64,000 nucleotides of DNA from Pinus tabuliformis (taxonomy: Eukaryota > Streptophyta > Pinopsida > Pinales > Pinaceae). Where the stretch lies: NCBI GenBank assembly GCA_031772625.1, contig CM062811.1, positions 644,070,820 to 644,134,819 on the forward strand, in the 5' to 3' direction. This document shows positions 24,930 to 36,299 of the stretch, in pieces. Under the pieces are notes generated by a model that was given only the letters and a program-made list of their open reading frames with translations, ran no database searches and was not told where the DNA came from. Numbering within the stretch: the first letter of the stretch is position 1; each line of letters starts with the position of its first letter. The position numbers and the translations under genes were made by a program.

Positions 24930-25960
24930 AAAATATCGTCACCATAATTATTTGCAGTCAGTATGGGTCTATCATCACTTGTACTGTCCTCCTAAGCATG
25001 TCTCAGACCTCAGCTCTTCAAGCCAAGCTTTGAAAATGAGAGAAAGACATTGAAAATCAACAAAGCTCTGGTTCCACACTTTCTCTCACTGTTGCCTGCG
25101 GTCTCGCATCCCTTGTTCACAAAAACTGCGGACCTTCCCGCTCTGTCCCTAAAGGAGTGGGTGCGGACCCCTGTGAAAGTAAAAAAGGTGCAAGTTTATT
25201 CTAAAAAACTCACTTTGGGCTAATTCTAGATGATTCTAGAAGGAATTTTGATGTGGATTGGTCGCTCTAGGTGGTTCATGCATCCCAAAAGAGAAGGAGC
25301 TAATCCCTTGATGAGAGGAGCTATCCCTTTGAAGGATGGCTTTATCCCTTTGAAGGAGGACCTAGTAACTTCCCTCCATTGCACTATAAATTAAGGCATT
25401 GGGCTAGTTGTTAGCGAGGTTAGAAGCTGAACATTTTTTAGGGTAAATGCTGGTGGAATTAAGACTTCCTAGTTAAGCTTGAGAGGAGAGATCACATACC
25501 TTTTTGTCTTCATTGGGAAGAGAGTGAAACTTGTCAAAGTAGAGGAGACTTCTTGTTGGACCCTAGGAGGAGCTTGTACAGCATCAAGGCACAGGTTGTA
25601 AAGTTCTTCTTTGATTTGAATTAATACAATCAGATTCATTTTTCTCAACAAATTGTCTTATGTCATTTGTTTCATGAATTCCTTGATCATCATGTTAAGT
25701 ATGCTTTATGATATTGGCTTTTCAGGTGCTATTTAATTTTTTTTCTTGTTTGTGTTTGCAGATTTGCTACAAGGGAGCTCATTTGGATCAAAGGAGCGAG
25801 GCTTCCAAAAACTTGCATTGGACCCAAGGTAGGCCTAAACACTTGTTTGCCTTTGTTTATAATATTTAGAGAAATATAGTTTTTTATTGGCTTGCTTGTC
25901 ACTAGATATCTTTAGATTCTAGGAAGGTCTATCTTGTCCACAAGATCGACTCATTCCGTG
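24930..25960 (+). repeat. Probable solo LTR or LTR-like insert inside F gag
   Basis: The glutamine-rich gag text stops near 24920 and similar text (VQQQPYQGYQ) resumes near 25985. The segment between is built like a gypsy LTR: a TATA box (TATAAA, 25385-25390), then transcript-like text and an acceptor-like TTTGTGTTTGCAG near 25750-25761. It resembles LTR F in layout but not in sequence. No clean target duplication was found, so the ends are approximate. Confidence 0.4.
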
Positions 25961-25984
25961 TGACACACCTTATGCTAGGTTTGT

Positions 25985-27120
25985 TCAACAACAACCCTAC
26001 CAAGGTTATCAGATGTAGATGCCCTATGTTGGTATGCAAAGACCTATTGCTCATTCAATTCCATCATATCCTGGGTATTCTCAACCTGACTTGAATCATC
26101 AGTTGCCATTTGTAGCAACTTTAGAATTACCATATTTAAATCGGCTCACTAATGATCCAATCTTATATGCACCTTGGTGGCCGATAATTCTGCATAAGTT
26201 ATTGTCTGACATTCCGAAATTCAATGGAAATCCTGGAGAAGACCCATCAAATCATGTCATGACCTTTCATTTGTGGTGTTCATAAAACTCCTTAAATGAT
26301 GATTCAGTTAGACTCCATCTTCTCCAAAGAAAACTTACTGGTTCGGCTGCAAAATGGTACATTGAGTTACCAAGAGCTTCTTTTGACAACTTTACAGCTT
26401 TAGCCACTACATTTCTGACCCACTTCTAGTTACCTACCAAATACAAGACTAGAACAGAACTCCTAACCAACTTTAAACAGACTACTGCTACCCATATATT
26501 AGATCATATTCATGAGTGGTGGCATTGTCGTCGAATGGTTAAGACATATGTTCTCGATCATCTTTTAGTTGAGTGGTTCATAAAATCCTTACTTCCATCA
26601 ATCACCGAGGATGTGGAAAAAGGTGGAGTTGTCATAGAAGAGCAAGTAATTGCTTGTGTCCAATACTTGGATTTGATTTACACAAAATCTAGCATGCTCT
26701 ACGATAAAATTCCCAATGCACCCTGACCAGCTTTCACTATTCCTCCTCCTCCAAAATCGACTAAGGAATCTCATGCCAGTGATGGTGTGATCGGTTCTTC
26801 AAGCACACAAATGGTAGGAAGACCATCTGGTCAAACTCTTTCCATTACCAATCAAACTACCAATGCATCAGAAAACACTCTTTCTTCCAAAATTAATGTC
26901 ATGTCATCTGACAAAGGCAAAAATCAAAAGTAACCAGGAGGTAAGAAAAAGGGGAAAAACAGAAAGAAACAAGATAATTCCCCTCAATAGAAATCATCTG
27001 ATTCCTCTACTTCAGCAAGGAAACCTCGTTATCCATGTCTAATCTGTAATTACGAGCATTTTACAAGAGATTGTCCACACTGCCCAGAGGTCTCTAAACT
27101 TTTAAAGACTTCAAACATGT
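25985..27120 (+). pseudogene. F gag remnant (capsid and zinc knuckle)
   Basis: Capsid landmarks of plant gypsy gag: IPKFNGNPGEDPSNHV near 26208-26255, RLHLLQRKLTGSAAKWY near 26310-26360, and a long helical segment up to 26726. A lysine-rich stretch (about 26920-26980) precedes a zinc-knuckle-like CLICNYEHFTRDCP near 27036-27080. Broken in a few places. Confidence 0.82.
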
Positions 27121-27399
27121 CTGTAAGGTTGACTGACCCGTTTCCAAACCCAGAGACATATTTGGTTGCAATAGACCATGCTTCCACATCCCAAGTACTC
27201 ATGTATCCATCACAAAGCTACAAAACGAAGTTTTGGTGTCAACAAGTAATAAAGATTATGGAAATCCATTGTCATCATCGAATAATTAGTCCACTCATAA
27301 ACCTAATCCTTCGACTTCAAATTCATCTGAAAATATTCCACCTATTGTACCAGAATTGACAATAAAACCACCAAAGGGAGTTGTGCATAAATTGACATT

Positions 27400-28039
27400 T
27401 AACCCTCAGGCTCGAGTAGCTCAAAACTATAACATAGTGGAAGATCTTGCTCAATCACCTTCTTCTATGTCAACACTTGAGGTGTTACAAAATTGTCCCT
27501 CCCAAAAGTAGGCTTTATTGTCAGCAATAGGCAGAGTAGATCTTACGGATTCTAATATTGTGGTTTTTAACCATGCAGGATATACACCACAGTTACCGGC
27601 GCAGTTAGCTTTCCTAATTCAGTTAAAATCTCTCAATAAGAATGTTCACTGAACTATTATTGATGAGGGGGAATCTACTTGCATTATGTCAATGAGTTGC
27701 TGGAAAACACTTGGTTCACCGCCATTGTCATGATCACCAACCATGGTTGTTGTGGTTTCTACATACTTTCGTACTATTGCATTCCCTCATAAGGGTGGAA
27801 TCACAGTCATCGATCGGCTAGCCTTCTTTGCCAATAGTTCATAGGCTATGGGAAGCATTCTGTTGGTACACGGACCCCTACTATCACTTCAAAGTGTTGG
27901 AGTAGGTCTCTTTAAATATCCTTCCAGGCTTCCCTGATGGGTACTTTTACACTACCTTCACCATTTGATTTCGTGGAAGTGGCAAGAGTAGGGACTTGCA
28001 ACATGATTTCCTCCACCTCATTTGATTTAAGGAGGATTA
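27400..28039 (+). pseudogene. F protease region remnant
   Basis: A retropepsin-like segment begins near 27650 (TIIDEGESTCIMSMSCW), after a linker with LPAQLAFLIQLKSL. It is followed by VVVVSTYF and later strands. Element A inserts immediately downstream at 28045, separating this part from RT at 34446 and beyond. Confidence 0.68.
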
Positions 28040-28044
28040 CCAAC

Positions 28045-29238
28045 TGTAGAAATTTTGAATAATATGACACATATTCACAGAGATTATCCTGATTATACAC
28101 TTATAAGTAGAACATGCATAATACATAACCTACTCTACGTTGATCATCAATTTACAACAGCAGAAACATTCACAGGTGCACATAGAAGCATCAATCAAGC
28201 ATATCAACGCAGAGTTTTCCCGGGGAAAGCATCTCGCTAAAAACCCAAACTATCTGTATATTATAGTGATTGAATCATGTAACATTACAAAGTACAATTC
28301 TTATCACAAGAAATCCAGTACTAGCTCCACCTGTTACACACAATACAGCTCAGATCTGATCTCCAAATCTATTCCACTGCTTGCCTGCCTCTCTAGCTCA
28401 ATACCTGCTCAAGAAATGATGAGAATGGCTTATCAAACTCGTATTTGACCTGAAAATAACCACCCACACTCTGTTGGACGTGAGCACATGCTACAATTCT
28501 TGATATTGGCCAATTCATTGGCATACTCAATCCCTCTGATTGTGCAAATCATCATGCACAGTTATAGTCACAACTGATAGCAATCTGATCCTCTAACACC
28601 TGTCCCTGCTGAACTGAACATGCACTGACATGCAACTGAGTTAACTGATGTATTCTATAGTTGCATTATGAGTTAATAACTTGTGAACTAATTAATAACT
28701 AATTCACCCAACTCATCTCTAGTCTATTGATCAGTTAGACTAAATACAACTAGTTTAACAAAGCTAAACTCAACACAACTCCATCAACTGCACCTCCAGT
28801 CCACTAAACTCAACTCACTTGAGTTGTAACTGAAGTCCTGCATGAAAATATTAGTCATCCCATAGGTAACCACGTATTTCCTTCTGGGATCTGCATGTAC
28901 CACATCAGTAGCTCATCCTGAAGTGCTCCAAGAGCATAAGATCAAGTTTATAGTCCAAATATTATTATGAGACAATAATATTTGACTTTTCTATTTTTGA
29001 TAGCTAGTCTAAAAATAGACTTTGATCACTCACGTTGTGATCACTCACACTGTGGTCACCCACACTGTGATCACTCACACTGTGATCACTCATACTGTGA
29101 TCATCCCTGCTGGGATCAAAAATAGAACTTGCGCCATAATTTGTCTGCGGGCCCACTTAGTGAAGGCGACTCTTTTCACTAAGCTCCATCATCTTGTTGC
29201 ATTCTCAACAAGCATTTCTTGTTGCACGCTTTTCAACA
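28045..29238 (-). repeat. A 3' LTR, full length
   Basis: 1194 bp, TGTAGAAA at the left and TTTTCAACA at the right. Plus-strand CTCCCTCTCAAC directly to its right is the complement of the purine tract. The part 28354-29238 and the part 33556-34440 have equal length (885 bp) and match closely. Confidence 0.92.
29024..29118. repeat. 15-bp minisatellite in LTR A
   Basis: About six copies of GATCACTCACACTGT with single-base variants. The same block is at 34226-34320 in A's other LTR. The LTR of B has only about three copies (about 32527-32580). The unit carries the palindrome TGATCA at each junction. It lies in the U3 end of the LTR (minus-strand reading). Confidence 0.9.
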
Positions 29239-30063
29239 CTCCCTCTCAACAAGAAAGGCTTCCTCTCAAACCCGATCCTAAAACTCTGGAATGTTCTCCA
29301 TGCAACACATCTGGCCGGTCCACTTGCTCTGTCATCAAAGTCTCTGACTGCTATTGCGTCTGTCGATTGAAACTCTGCATCTCTGTGCTCTTCAGTATCT
29401 GACTGCTCTAGCCTCTTTCACTTTGATCTCTGACTGCATCCCTGCTTCTGCTAGTTCTATCTCCCAGCATTGCATCCGCACTGCACCTCCCAACTGACCT
29501 CCCTGTTGGGCTAGAAACACCCTCTGATGCTGAAGCTCTACCTGCTGCTGACAAGTGCTCCCTCTCTAACATCTGCGCTACTGCAACATCTCCATGCATC
29601 TCGCACCATTGCACACCTCTCTGTGCCACCTAGCACTGTGCAAAACACTTGTGCCTCTCGCATTGCTGCAGCCTGCTAGCTATGTGTTGTCCTGGGATTC
29701 CCTGCACTGTCGCTCTCTCTGCCGCTCCATCTGCATCTGTCTCTACCCAATCAGTCAGTTCCTGCTACTACACATTGGGGCTCCGTAGCAAGGTCTCATC
29801 CAAGAGGTTGGGTACCTCAAGGATCTTGCCCCTCCTCCTTGGGACGATCAATCCACATCACCCCACCTCCTACCTGGAGGTATGGCTGCATGTGATCCCT
29901 CAACCCACTTGGCTCGAAGTTTCCCCCTACTGGAGGTCTCTGGATGAGTAGATGTCTCTACTCGATCTCCTCTCAGCTTCCCTTGTTGTGGCTGCTCCAC
30001 AACCTCCTGAAGCTGCTGCACCAATCGTGGCTCCTCCACAATCATCTGATATTTCTTTTGGCT
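29239..30063 (-). other. A internal 3' part: integrase-tail-like piece and non-coding DNA
   Basis: Next to gag, the minus strand reads QLQEVVEQPQQGKLRGDRVE and ETSTHPETSS. This matches the linker after integrase in copia-1 (about 5300-5400) and copia-C (about 44926-45144). So gag is followed directly by a piece that normally lies more than 2 kb further on. The remaining 0.5 kb shows nothing recognisable. A plus-strand frame at 29649-29951 is a shadow. Confidence 0.6.
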
Positions 30064-30720
30064 CTACATGTTGAGAGGTAATATACGATCCCTCTCAACC
30101 ACCAATTCTCCATCAGTTGCCTCACTACTCAAGGATTTGCATGCATCTTGAACCTCAAGAGCATACAGGTTCCTGACCCATGAACCAATCTCATGACAAT
30201 GAAAGCATCTCACCTTCGACTTGTCAACCTTCTTGCCATCACTAGAAGAACTAGATTCGGAAAGAGAACCCTTCTCCTTCCCCTTCTTCACCTTACTCGC
30301 TAAGGCACAGTTCTCCTCATCCTGCATGGATGAAGAACCGTCTCTGGTGCTCCGTCTAATCTCCTCCTGCATCAAATCTGACCATAGTCGTTCCCAATTT
30401 GGCAGTTTCTCCCTTCCATTCATCGAGTCCTGGTAGCTATGCCAACTCTTAGGAAGGTCAAGGAGTGCTAGACTCACCATTCTCGTCCGACAGTCACCCC
30501 CACACTTCCCAGCTCATCCCGGCATTGGGTGAACTTCGTGAGATATTGGGGCATACTGTCTCCATTCTCACACTGAATGTTTCTGAGTTTCGCTCTTGCT
30601 TTGGAATTAAATTCGAATTCCACTAGCTCAAAACTCAACCGCTTCCGATCTAGAATTCGTGAGAACAAAGTATTTCTTGTACAGAGATCGACTGTATGAG
30701 CATTCACCGGATATCTCACC
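30064..30720 (-). pseudogene. A gag
   Basis: Two long open stretches on the minus strand (30474-30719 and 30064-30480) carry copia gag text: LRNIQCENGDSMPQYLTKFT, then MVSLALLDLPKSWHSYQDS, an acidic and serine-rich spacer, and a zinc-knuckle-like CFHCHEIG near 30180-30215. The same phrases occur in copia-1, copia-C and B. Broken in a few places but far less decayed than the copia-1 copy. Confidence 0.82.
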
Positions 30721-30908
30721 TTCCAAAAGAAGGATGAATCCAGAGGCTACCTGGCCCGATTACAGACTCTGCCTGAAGAAATAAAATGTAAACACTTTCT
30801 AAATAATAGATCCGATGATCAATCCTTGCTTGATATCCTGTAAAAATCTCTTCTACAAATCAAGCAGCTCCGATGCCATGTAGAAACTTTTTCTACAAAT
30901 CAACTTGG

Positions 30909-30919
30909 CTCTGATACCA
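30909..30919 (-). other. A primer-binding site
   Basis: CTCTGATACCA on the plus strand is the complement of TGGTATCAGAG. It directly adjoins the LTR start at 30920. Confidence 0.9.
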
Positions 30920-31028
30920 TGTATAAATTTTGAATAATATGACACATATTCACAGAGATTATCCTGATTATACACTTATAAGCGGAACATGCATAATACA
31001 TAACCTCCTCTACGTTGATCATCAATTT
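30920..31028 (-). repeat. A 5' LTR, first 109 bp (plus-strand view)
   Basis: Matches 28045-28153 almost base for base, then stops where partial copy B begins. The remaining part of this LTR resumes at 33556. Confidence 0.9.
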
Positions 31029-31070
31029 CCTCTGTTCCAAAGAAAGAGATAAAACTCAGAAACATTCAGT

Positions 31071-31625
31071 GTGAGAATGGAGACAGTATGCCCCAGTATC
31101 TCACGAAGTTCACCCAATGTCGGGATGAGCTGGGAAGTGTGGGGTGATTGTCGGATGAGGATGGTGAGTCTAGCACTCCTTGACCTTCCTAAGAGTTGGC
31201 ATAGCTACCAGGACTCGGTGAATGGAAGGGAGAAACTGCCAGGATGGGAGAGACTTTGGTCGGATCTTGTGCAGGAGGAGATTAGACGGAGCACCAGAGA
31301 CAGTTCTTCATCCATGCAGGATGAGGAGAACTGTGCCTTAGCGAGTAAGGCAAAGAAGGGGAAGGAGAAGGTTTCTCTTTTCGAATCTTGTTCTTCCAGT
31401 GATGGGAAGAAAGTTGACAAGTCGAAGGTGAGATGCTTTCGTTGTCATGAGATTGGTTCATGGGTCAGGAACTTGTATGCTCTTGAGGTACAAGATGCAT
31501 GCAAAGCCTTGAGCAGCGAGGCAACTGATGGAGACTTGGTGATTGAGAGGGAGCGTATATTACCTCTCAACATGCAGAGCCAGAAGAAGTCTCAGACGAT
31601 TATGGAGGAGCCACGATTGGTGTAG
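31071..31625 (+). pseudogene. B gag
   Basis: Mirror copy of the gag at 30064-30720, with the same SLALLDLPKSWHSYQDS and CFRCHEIG phrases, and a continuation into the integrase-tail-like piece (EEPRLV, then QLQEVVEQPQQGKLRGD). The shared gag-to-tail junction shows that the loss of pol predates both copies and defines the family. Confidence 0.8.
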
Positions 31626-32405
31626 CAGCTTCAGGAGGTTGTGGAGCAGCCACAACAAGGAAAGCTGAGAGGAGATCAAGTAGAGACATCTACTCATCCA
31701 GAGACCTCCAGTAGGGGGAAACTTCGAGCCAGGTGGGCTGAGGGATCGCATGCAGCCATACCTCCAGGTAGGAGGTGGGGTGATGTGGATTGATTGTCCC
31801 AAGGAGGAGGGGCAGGATCCTTGAGGTACCCAACCTCTTGGATGAGACCTTACTATGGGAGCCCCAGGTGTGTAGTAGCAGGGACTGACTGATTGGGTAG
31901 AGACAGATGCGGATGGAGTGGCAAAGAGAGCGACAGTGCAGGGAATCCCAGGACAGCGCATAGCTAGCAGGCTGCAGCAATGTGAGAGGCACAAGTGTTT
32001 TGCACAGTGCTAGGTGGCACAGAGAGGTGTGAAATGGTGCGAGATGCATGGAGATGTTGCAGTAGCGTAGATGTCAGAGAGGGAGCACTTGTCAGCAGCA
32101 GGTAGAGCTTCAGCATCAGAGGGTGTTTCTAGCCCAATAGGGAGGTCAGTTGGGAGGTGCAGTTCGGATGCAATGCTGGGAAATAGAACCAGCCGCAGCA
32201 CGGATGCAGTCAGAGATCAAAGTGACAGAGGCTAGAGCAGTCAGATACTGAAGAGCACAGAGATGCAGAGTCTTCAGTCGACAGAGGAAATAGCAGTCAA
32301 AGACTTTGATGACAGAGCAAGTGGACCAGCCAGATGTGTTGCATGGAGAACATTCTAGAGCTTCAGGATCGGGTTTGAGAGGAAGCCTTTCTTGTTGAGA
32401 GGGAG

Positions 32406-33555
32406 TGTTGAAAAGTGTGCAACAAGAAATGCTTGTTGAGAATGCAACAAGATGATGGAGCTTAGTGAAAAGAGTCGCCTTCACTAAGTGGGCCCGCAGG
32501 CAAATTATGGCGCAAGTTCTATTTTTGATCACAGTGTGGGTGACCATAGTGTGAGTGATCACAGTGTGAGTGATCAAAGTCTATTTTTAGACTGGCTGTC
32601 AAAAATAGAAAAGTCAAATATTATCGTCTCATAATAATATTTGTACTATAAACTTAATCTTATTCTCTTGGATCACTTCAGGATGAGCTATGGATGTGGT
32701 ACATGCAGATCCCAGAAGGAAATACGTGGTTACCTATGGGATAACTAATATTTGCATGCAGGACTTCAGTTAGAACTCAAGTGAGTTGAGTTTAGTGGAG
32801 TAGAGGTGCAGTTGATGGAGTTGTGTTCAGTTTAGCTTTGTTAAACTAGTTGTATTTAGTCTAACTGATCAATAGACTAGAGATGAGTTGGGTGAATTAG
32901 TTATTAATTAATTCACAAGTTATTAACTCATAATGCAACTATAGAATACATCAGTTAACTCAGCTGCATGTTAATGCATGTTCAGTTTAGCAGGGACAGG
33001 TGTTAGAGGATCAGATTGCTATCAGTTGTGACTATAGCTATGCATGATGATTTGCACAATCAGAGGGATTGAGTATGCCAATGAATTGGCCAATATCAAG
33101 AATTGTAGCCCGTGCTCACGTCCAACAGAGTGTGAGTGATTATTTACAGGTCAAATACGAGTTTGGTAAGCCATTCTCATCAATTCTTGAGCAGGTATTG
33201 AGCTGGAGAGGTAGGCAAGCAGCGGGGGAGATTTGGAGATCAGATCTGAGCTGTATTGTGTGTAACAGGTGGAGCTGGTACTGGATTGCTTGTGATAAGT
33301 AGTGTACTTTGTAATGTTACATGTTCTCAATCATTAATATACAGATAGTGTGGGGTTTTTAGCGAGATGCTTTCCCCGGGATACATACTGTGTTAATGAG
33401 TTTGATTGATGCTTCTATGTGTGCCTGTGAACGTTTCTGCTTCTGTAAATTGATGATCAACGTAGAGGAGATTATGTATTATACATGTTTCGCTTATAAT
33501 TGTATGATCAGGATAATCTCTGTGAATATGTGTTAAATTATTCAAAATTTCTACA
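32406..33555 (+). repeat. B LTR
   Basis: 1150 bp, TGTTGAAAAG to TTCTACA, reverse complement of LTR A. It is about 44 bp shorter, which three fewer copies of the 15-bp unit would explain. TTGAGAGGGAG directly precedes it as purine tract. Confidence 0.9.
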
Positions 33556-34440
33556 ATCTGATCTCCAAATCTATTCCACTGCTTGCCTGCCTCTCCAGCT
33601 CAATACCTGCTCAAGAACTGATGAGAATGGCTTACCAAACTCGTATTTGACCTGCAAATAATCACTCACACTCTGTTGGACGTGAGCATAGGCTACAATT
33701 CTTGATATTGGCCAATTCATTGGCATACTCAATCCCTCTGATTGTGCAAATCATCATGCACAGCTATAGTCACAACTGATAGCAATCTGATCCTCTAACA
33801 CCTGTCCCTGCTGAACTGAACATGCACTGACATGCAACTGAGTTAACTGATGTATTCTATAGTTGCATTATGAGTTAATAACTTGTGAATTAATTAATAA
33901 CTAATTCACCCAACTCATCTCTAGTCTATTGATCAATTAGACTAAATACAACTAGTTTAACAAAGCTAAACTCAACACAACTCCATCAACTGCACCTCTA
34001 GTCCACTAAACTCAACTCACTTGAGTTCTAACTGAAGTCCTGCATGCAAATATTATTCATCCCATAGGTAACTATGTATTTCCTTCTGGGATTTGCATGT
34101 ACCACATCAGTAGCTCATCCTGAAGTGCTCTAAGAGAATAAGATAAAGTTTATAGTCCAAATATTATTATGAGACAATAATATTTGACTTTTCTATTTTT
34201 GACAGCTAGTCTAAAAATAGACTTTGATCACTCACATTGTGATCACTCACACTGTGGTCACCCACACTGTGATCACTCACACTGTGATCACTCATACTGT
34301 GATCATCCCTGCTGGGATCAAAAATAGAACTTGCGCCATAATTTGCCTGCGGGCCCACTTAGTGAAGGCGACTCTTTTCACTAAGCTCCATCATCTTGTT
34401 GCATTCTCAACAAGCATTTCTTGTTGCACACTTTTCAACA
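33556..34440 (-). repeat. A 5' LTR, remaining part
   Basis: 885 bp matching 28354-29238, ending in TTTTCAACA followed by the target duplication CCAAC. Confidence 0.9.
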
Positions 34441-34445
34441 CCAAC

Positions 34446-36240
34446 AATTTGAAGTTGATAGTAATATTGAGGTAATTCCACTAAGCCCCATTGAATTAGC
34501 ATAGCAATCAAATTTTCGGGCTTGTGCGGCAAACCCAAATCCGCATTCACTAATTGTATGGGTAGACCATTCGTTAGAATATGGTACTTCTTTGGATCCT
34601 TTCTCACGTATACATTCTACGGATGAAGGAATTGTCCAATCAATGATGATAGGAGAAGAACCTTGGGAAGATTATCATCATCATTCCCATCTTCTAGGTG
34701 ATATCGAAGATTATTCAAATGAACTAAACCACCCTTTAGTTGTTGATTTCATTTCGAATTCATTTTTCATAGACACATTAGAATCTAAGCGAAACCTATA
34801 AAATATTGAAGAAACGATTTCTATTAATATTTCAACCAAGCCTAATATTGTAGAGAACATTCATGTCAGAAAATCTTGTCCTCCATCGGAACTCGATAGT
34901 TACCATACTCTCTTTCGTGAATTTAGAGATATATTTTCATGGTCTTACGAGGAGATGTCAAGCATTGAATTTAGTCTTTTTGAACACAAAATCAAAATGT
35001 ACCCTAATGTCAGGCCATTTCGACAACGACTTCGACCTGTTCATCCAAAGAAAGTCACTGCAATTAAAGCAAAAGATGAAAAAAATTTGCGGGCTAGTTT
35101 TATTTACCCTGTACCTCTTACTGACTGGGTTTCCAACCTTGTTCCTGTCATGAAAAAACAAGGGACAATTCGAGTGTGCGTCGATTATAGGGATGTAAAT
35201 CAGGTATGTCCAAAGGAAAATTATCCTAATCCATTTATCGACCATATTATTGATGAATGTGCCAGATGCGAAATATTCTCTTTTATGGATGGATTTTCTG
35301 GCTACAATCAAATCAATATCCGCCCATAGGACCAATCGAAAATAACTTTTATTTGTCCCTGGGGCACATTCTCCTATAGGAAACTCCCATTCGGTTTGAA
35401 GAATGTCAAGGCCACATTTTAGAGAGCAATGAATTATGCCTTCCATGACATTAAGAACATTGTTCAACCCTACCTTAACAATTTACCTGCTCATTCACGA
35501 AAGCGGATTGATCACCTGCAACATTTGAGAGAAATATTTTTACGGTGCTGACACTACAAGACAAGACTCAATCCACACAAATGTGTGTTTTGTGTTGTTT
35601 TTGGTCAATTGCTCAGATTTGTAGTGTATAGATAGGGGATTCGACTCGATCCGTTAAAGGTTCAGGCAATTCTGGATTTTCCTCCACCTTCAAGTCTTTT
35701 ATAGTTACAGAGACTCCAAGGGAAAGCAAACTTTCTTAGGAGGTTCATTCCTAATTATGCTGAAATGGATAAAGGTTTTACACATCTTTTGAAAAAGGAG
35801 ATACCCTTCCATTGGGATCAGGTTGCCAAGATTCTTTTGATGCTATTAAAGATACCTTGATTAGAGCTTCATTAATGTATTCTCCAAATTACCAAAACGA
35901 CTATTACCTGTATCTCGTCACTGTAGATACAACCATTGGCATGGTTTTAGTCCAGGAAGAAAATGGGATTGAACATCCGATTTATTACTTGAACCATAAT
36001 CTCAACGATACATAAAGTAAGTACTCTTATGTTGAAAAACTAGCTTTGGTAGCTGTGCAAGTTGTTCAAATATTTTTCCCTTACATCTTGCTATGGAAAA
36101 CCATTGTCATTTCAGATTGCAACCCTATGACATACATTTTGTCACATCAATTTCTGGGGGGCAAATACTCAAAATGGATAGTTATTTTACAGGAATTTGA
36201 TTTGGAATTCATCAAGTCCAAATCAAAGAAATCTCTAGTT
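34446..36240 (+). pseudogene. F reverse transcriptase and RNase H remnant
   Basis: RT landmarks: RPFRQRLRPVHP near 35012-35050, WVSNLVPVMKK, IRVCVDYRDVNQVCP near 35170-35215, then FSFMDGFSGYNQI near 35277-35315. RNase H follows the tether (FLRRFIPNYAEM near 35737) with YLYLVTVDTTIGMVLVQE near 35905-35960 and HPIYYLNHNLND. The upstream 0.4 kb is the acidic linker joining protease and RT. Broken several times. Confidence 0.85.
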
Positions 36241-36299
36241 TTCGCAGAGTTACTTTGCGACCTTCCCTCGACCTCCATTGATTCAACATCTGAACCATC

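Larger units (their letters stand above)
31029..33555 (+). mobile_element. B: partial copy of the A family in inverse direction, inside A's 5' LTR
   Basis: Plus-strand order: gag, integrase-tail-like piece, non-coding DNA, purine tract, LTR. It is a partial copy without a 5' LTR. Together with A's left half it forms a large head-to-head inverted repeat (about 2.5 kb per arm). B's LTR has fewer minisatellite copies than A's two LTRs, so B is a separate family member rather than a flipped part of A. The junction is not a clean target-site duplication, so the insertion was atypical. Confidence 0.85.
28045..34440 (-). mobile_element. A: non-autonomous copia-type element (gag, no pol), holding partial copy B
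   Basis: Bounded by a perfect 5-bp target duplication CCAAC (28040-28044 and 34441-34445). On the minus strand the order is 5' LTR, primer site, gag, a short piece resembling the copia integrase tail, non-coding DNA, purine tract, 3' LTR. No RT, RNase H or integrase core is present, so the family would depend on a helper; this resembles gag-carrying deletion derivatives (TR-GAG type). Its 5' LTR is split by B (31029-33555). Comparable LTR parts look about 97% identical by eye: the youngest datable insertion here. Confidence 0.88.

Noticed and set aside
29024-29118. Possible CRISPR-like array
   Set aside because: Units are contiguous 15-mers with no spacers, and the setting is a plant LTR.
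29022-29402. Frame beginning with repeated ITHTV, and its copies at 34224 and 32146
   Set aside because: It is the 15-bp LTR minisatellite read as protein; the period is a multiple of three, so it stays open by default.
29408-30045. Overlapping frames on both strands in A internal DNA (and mirror frames at 31560-32201)
   Set aside because: They are GC-rich non-coding DNA with few stops; the inverted copy B reproduces them, which is not evidence of selection.
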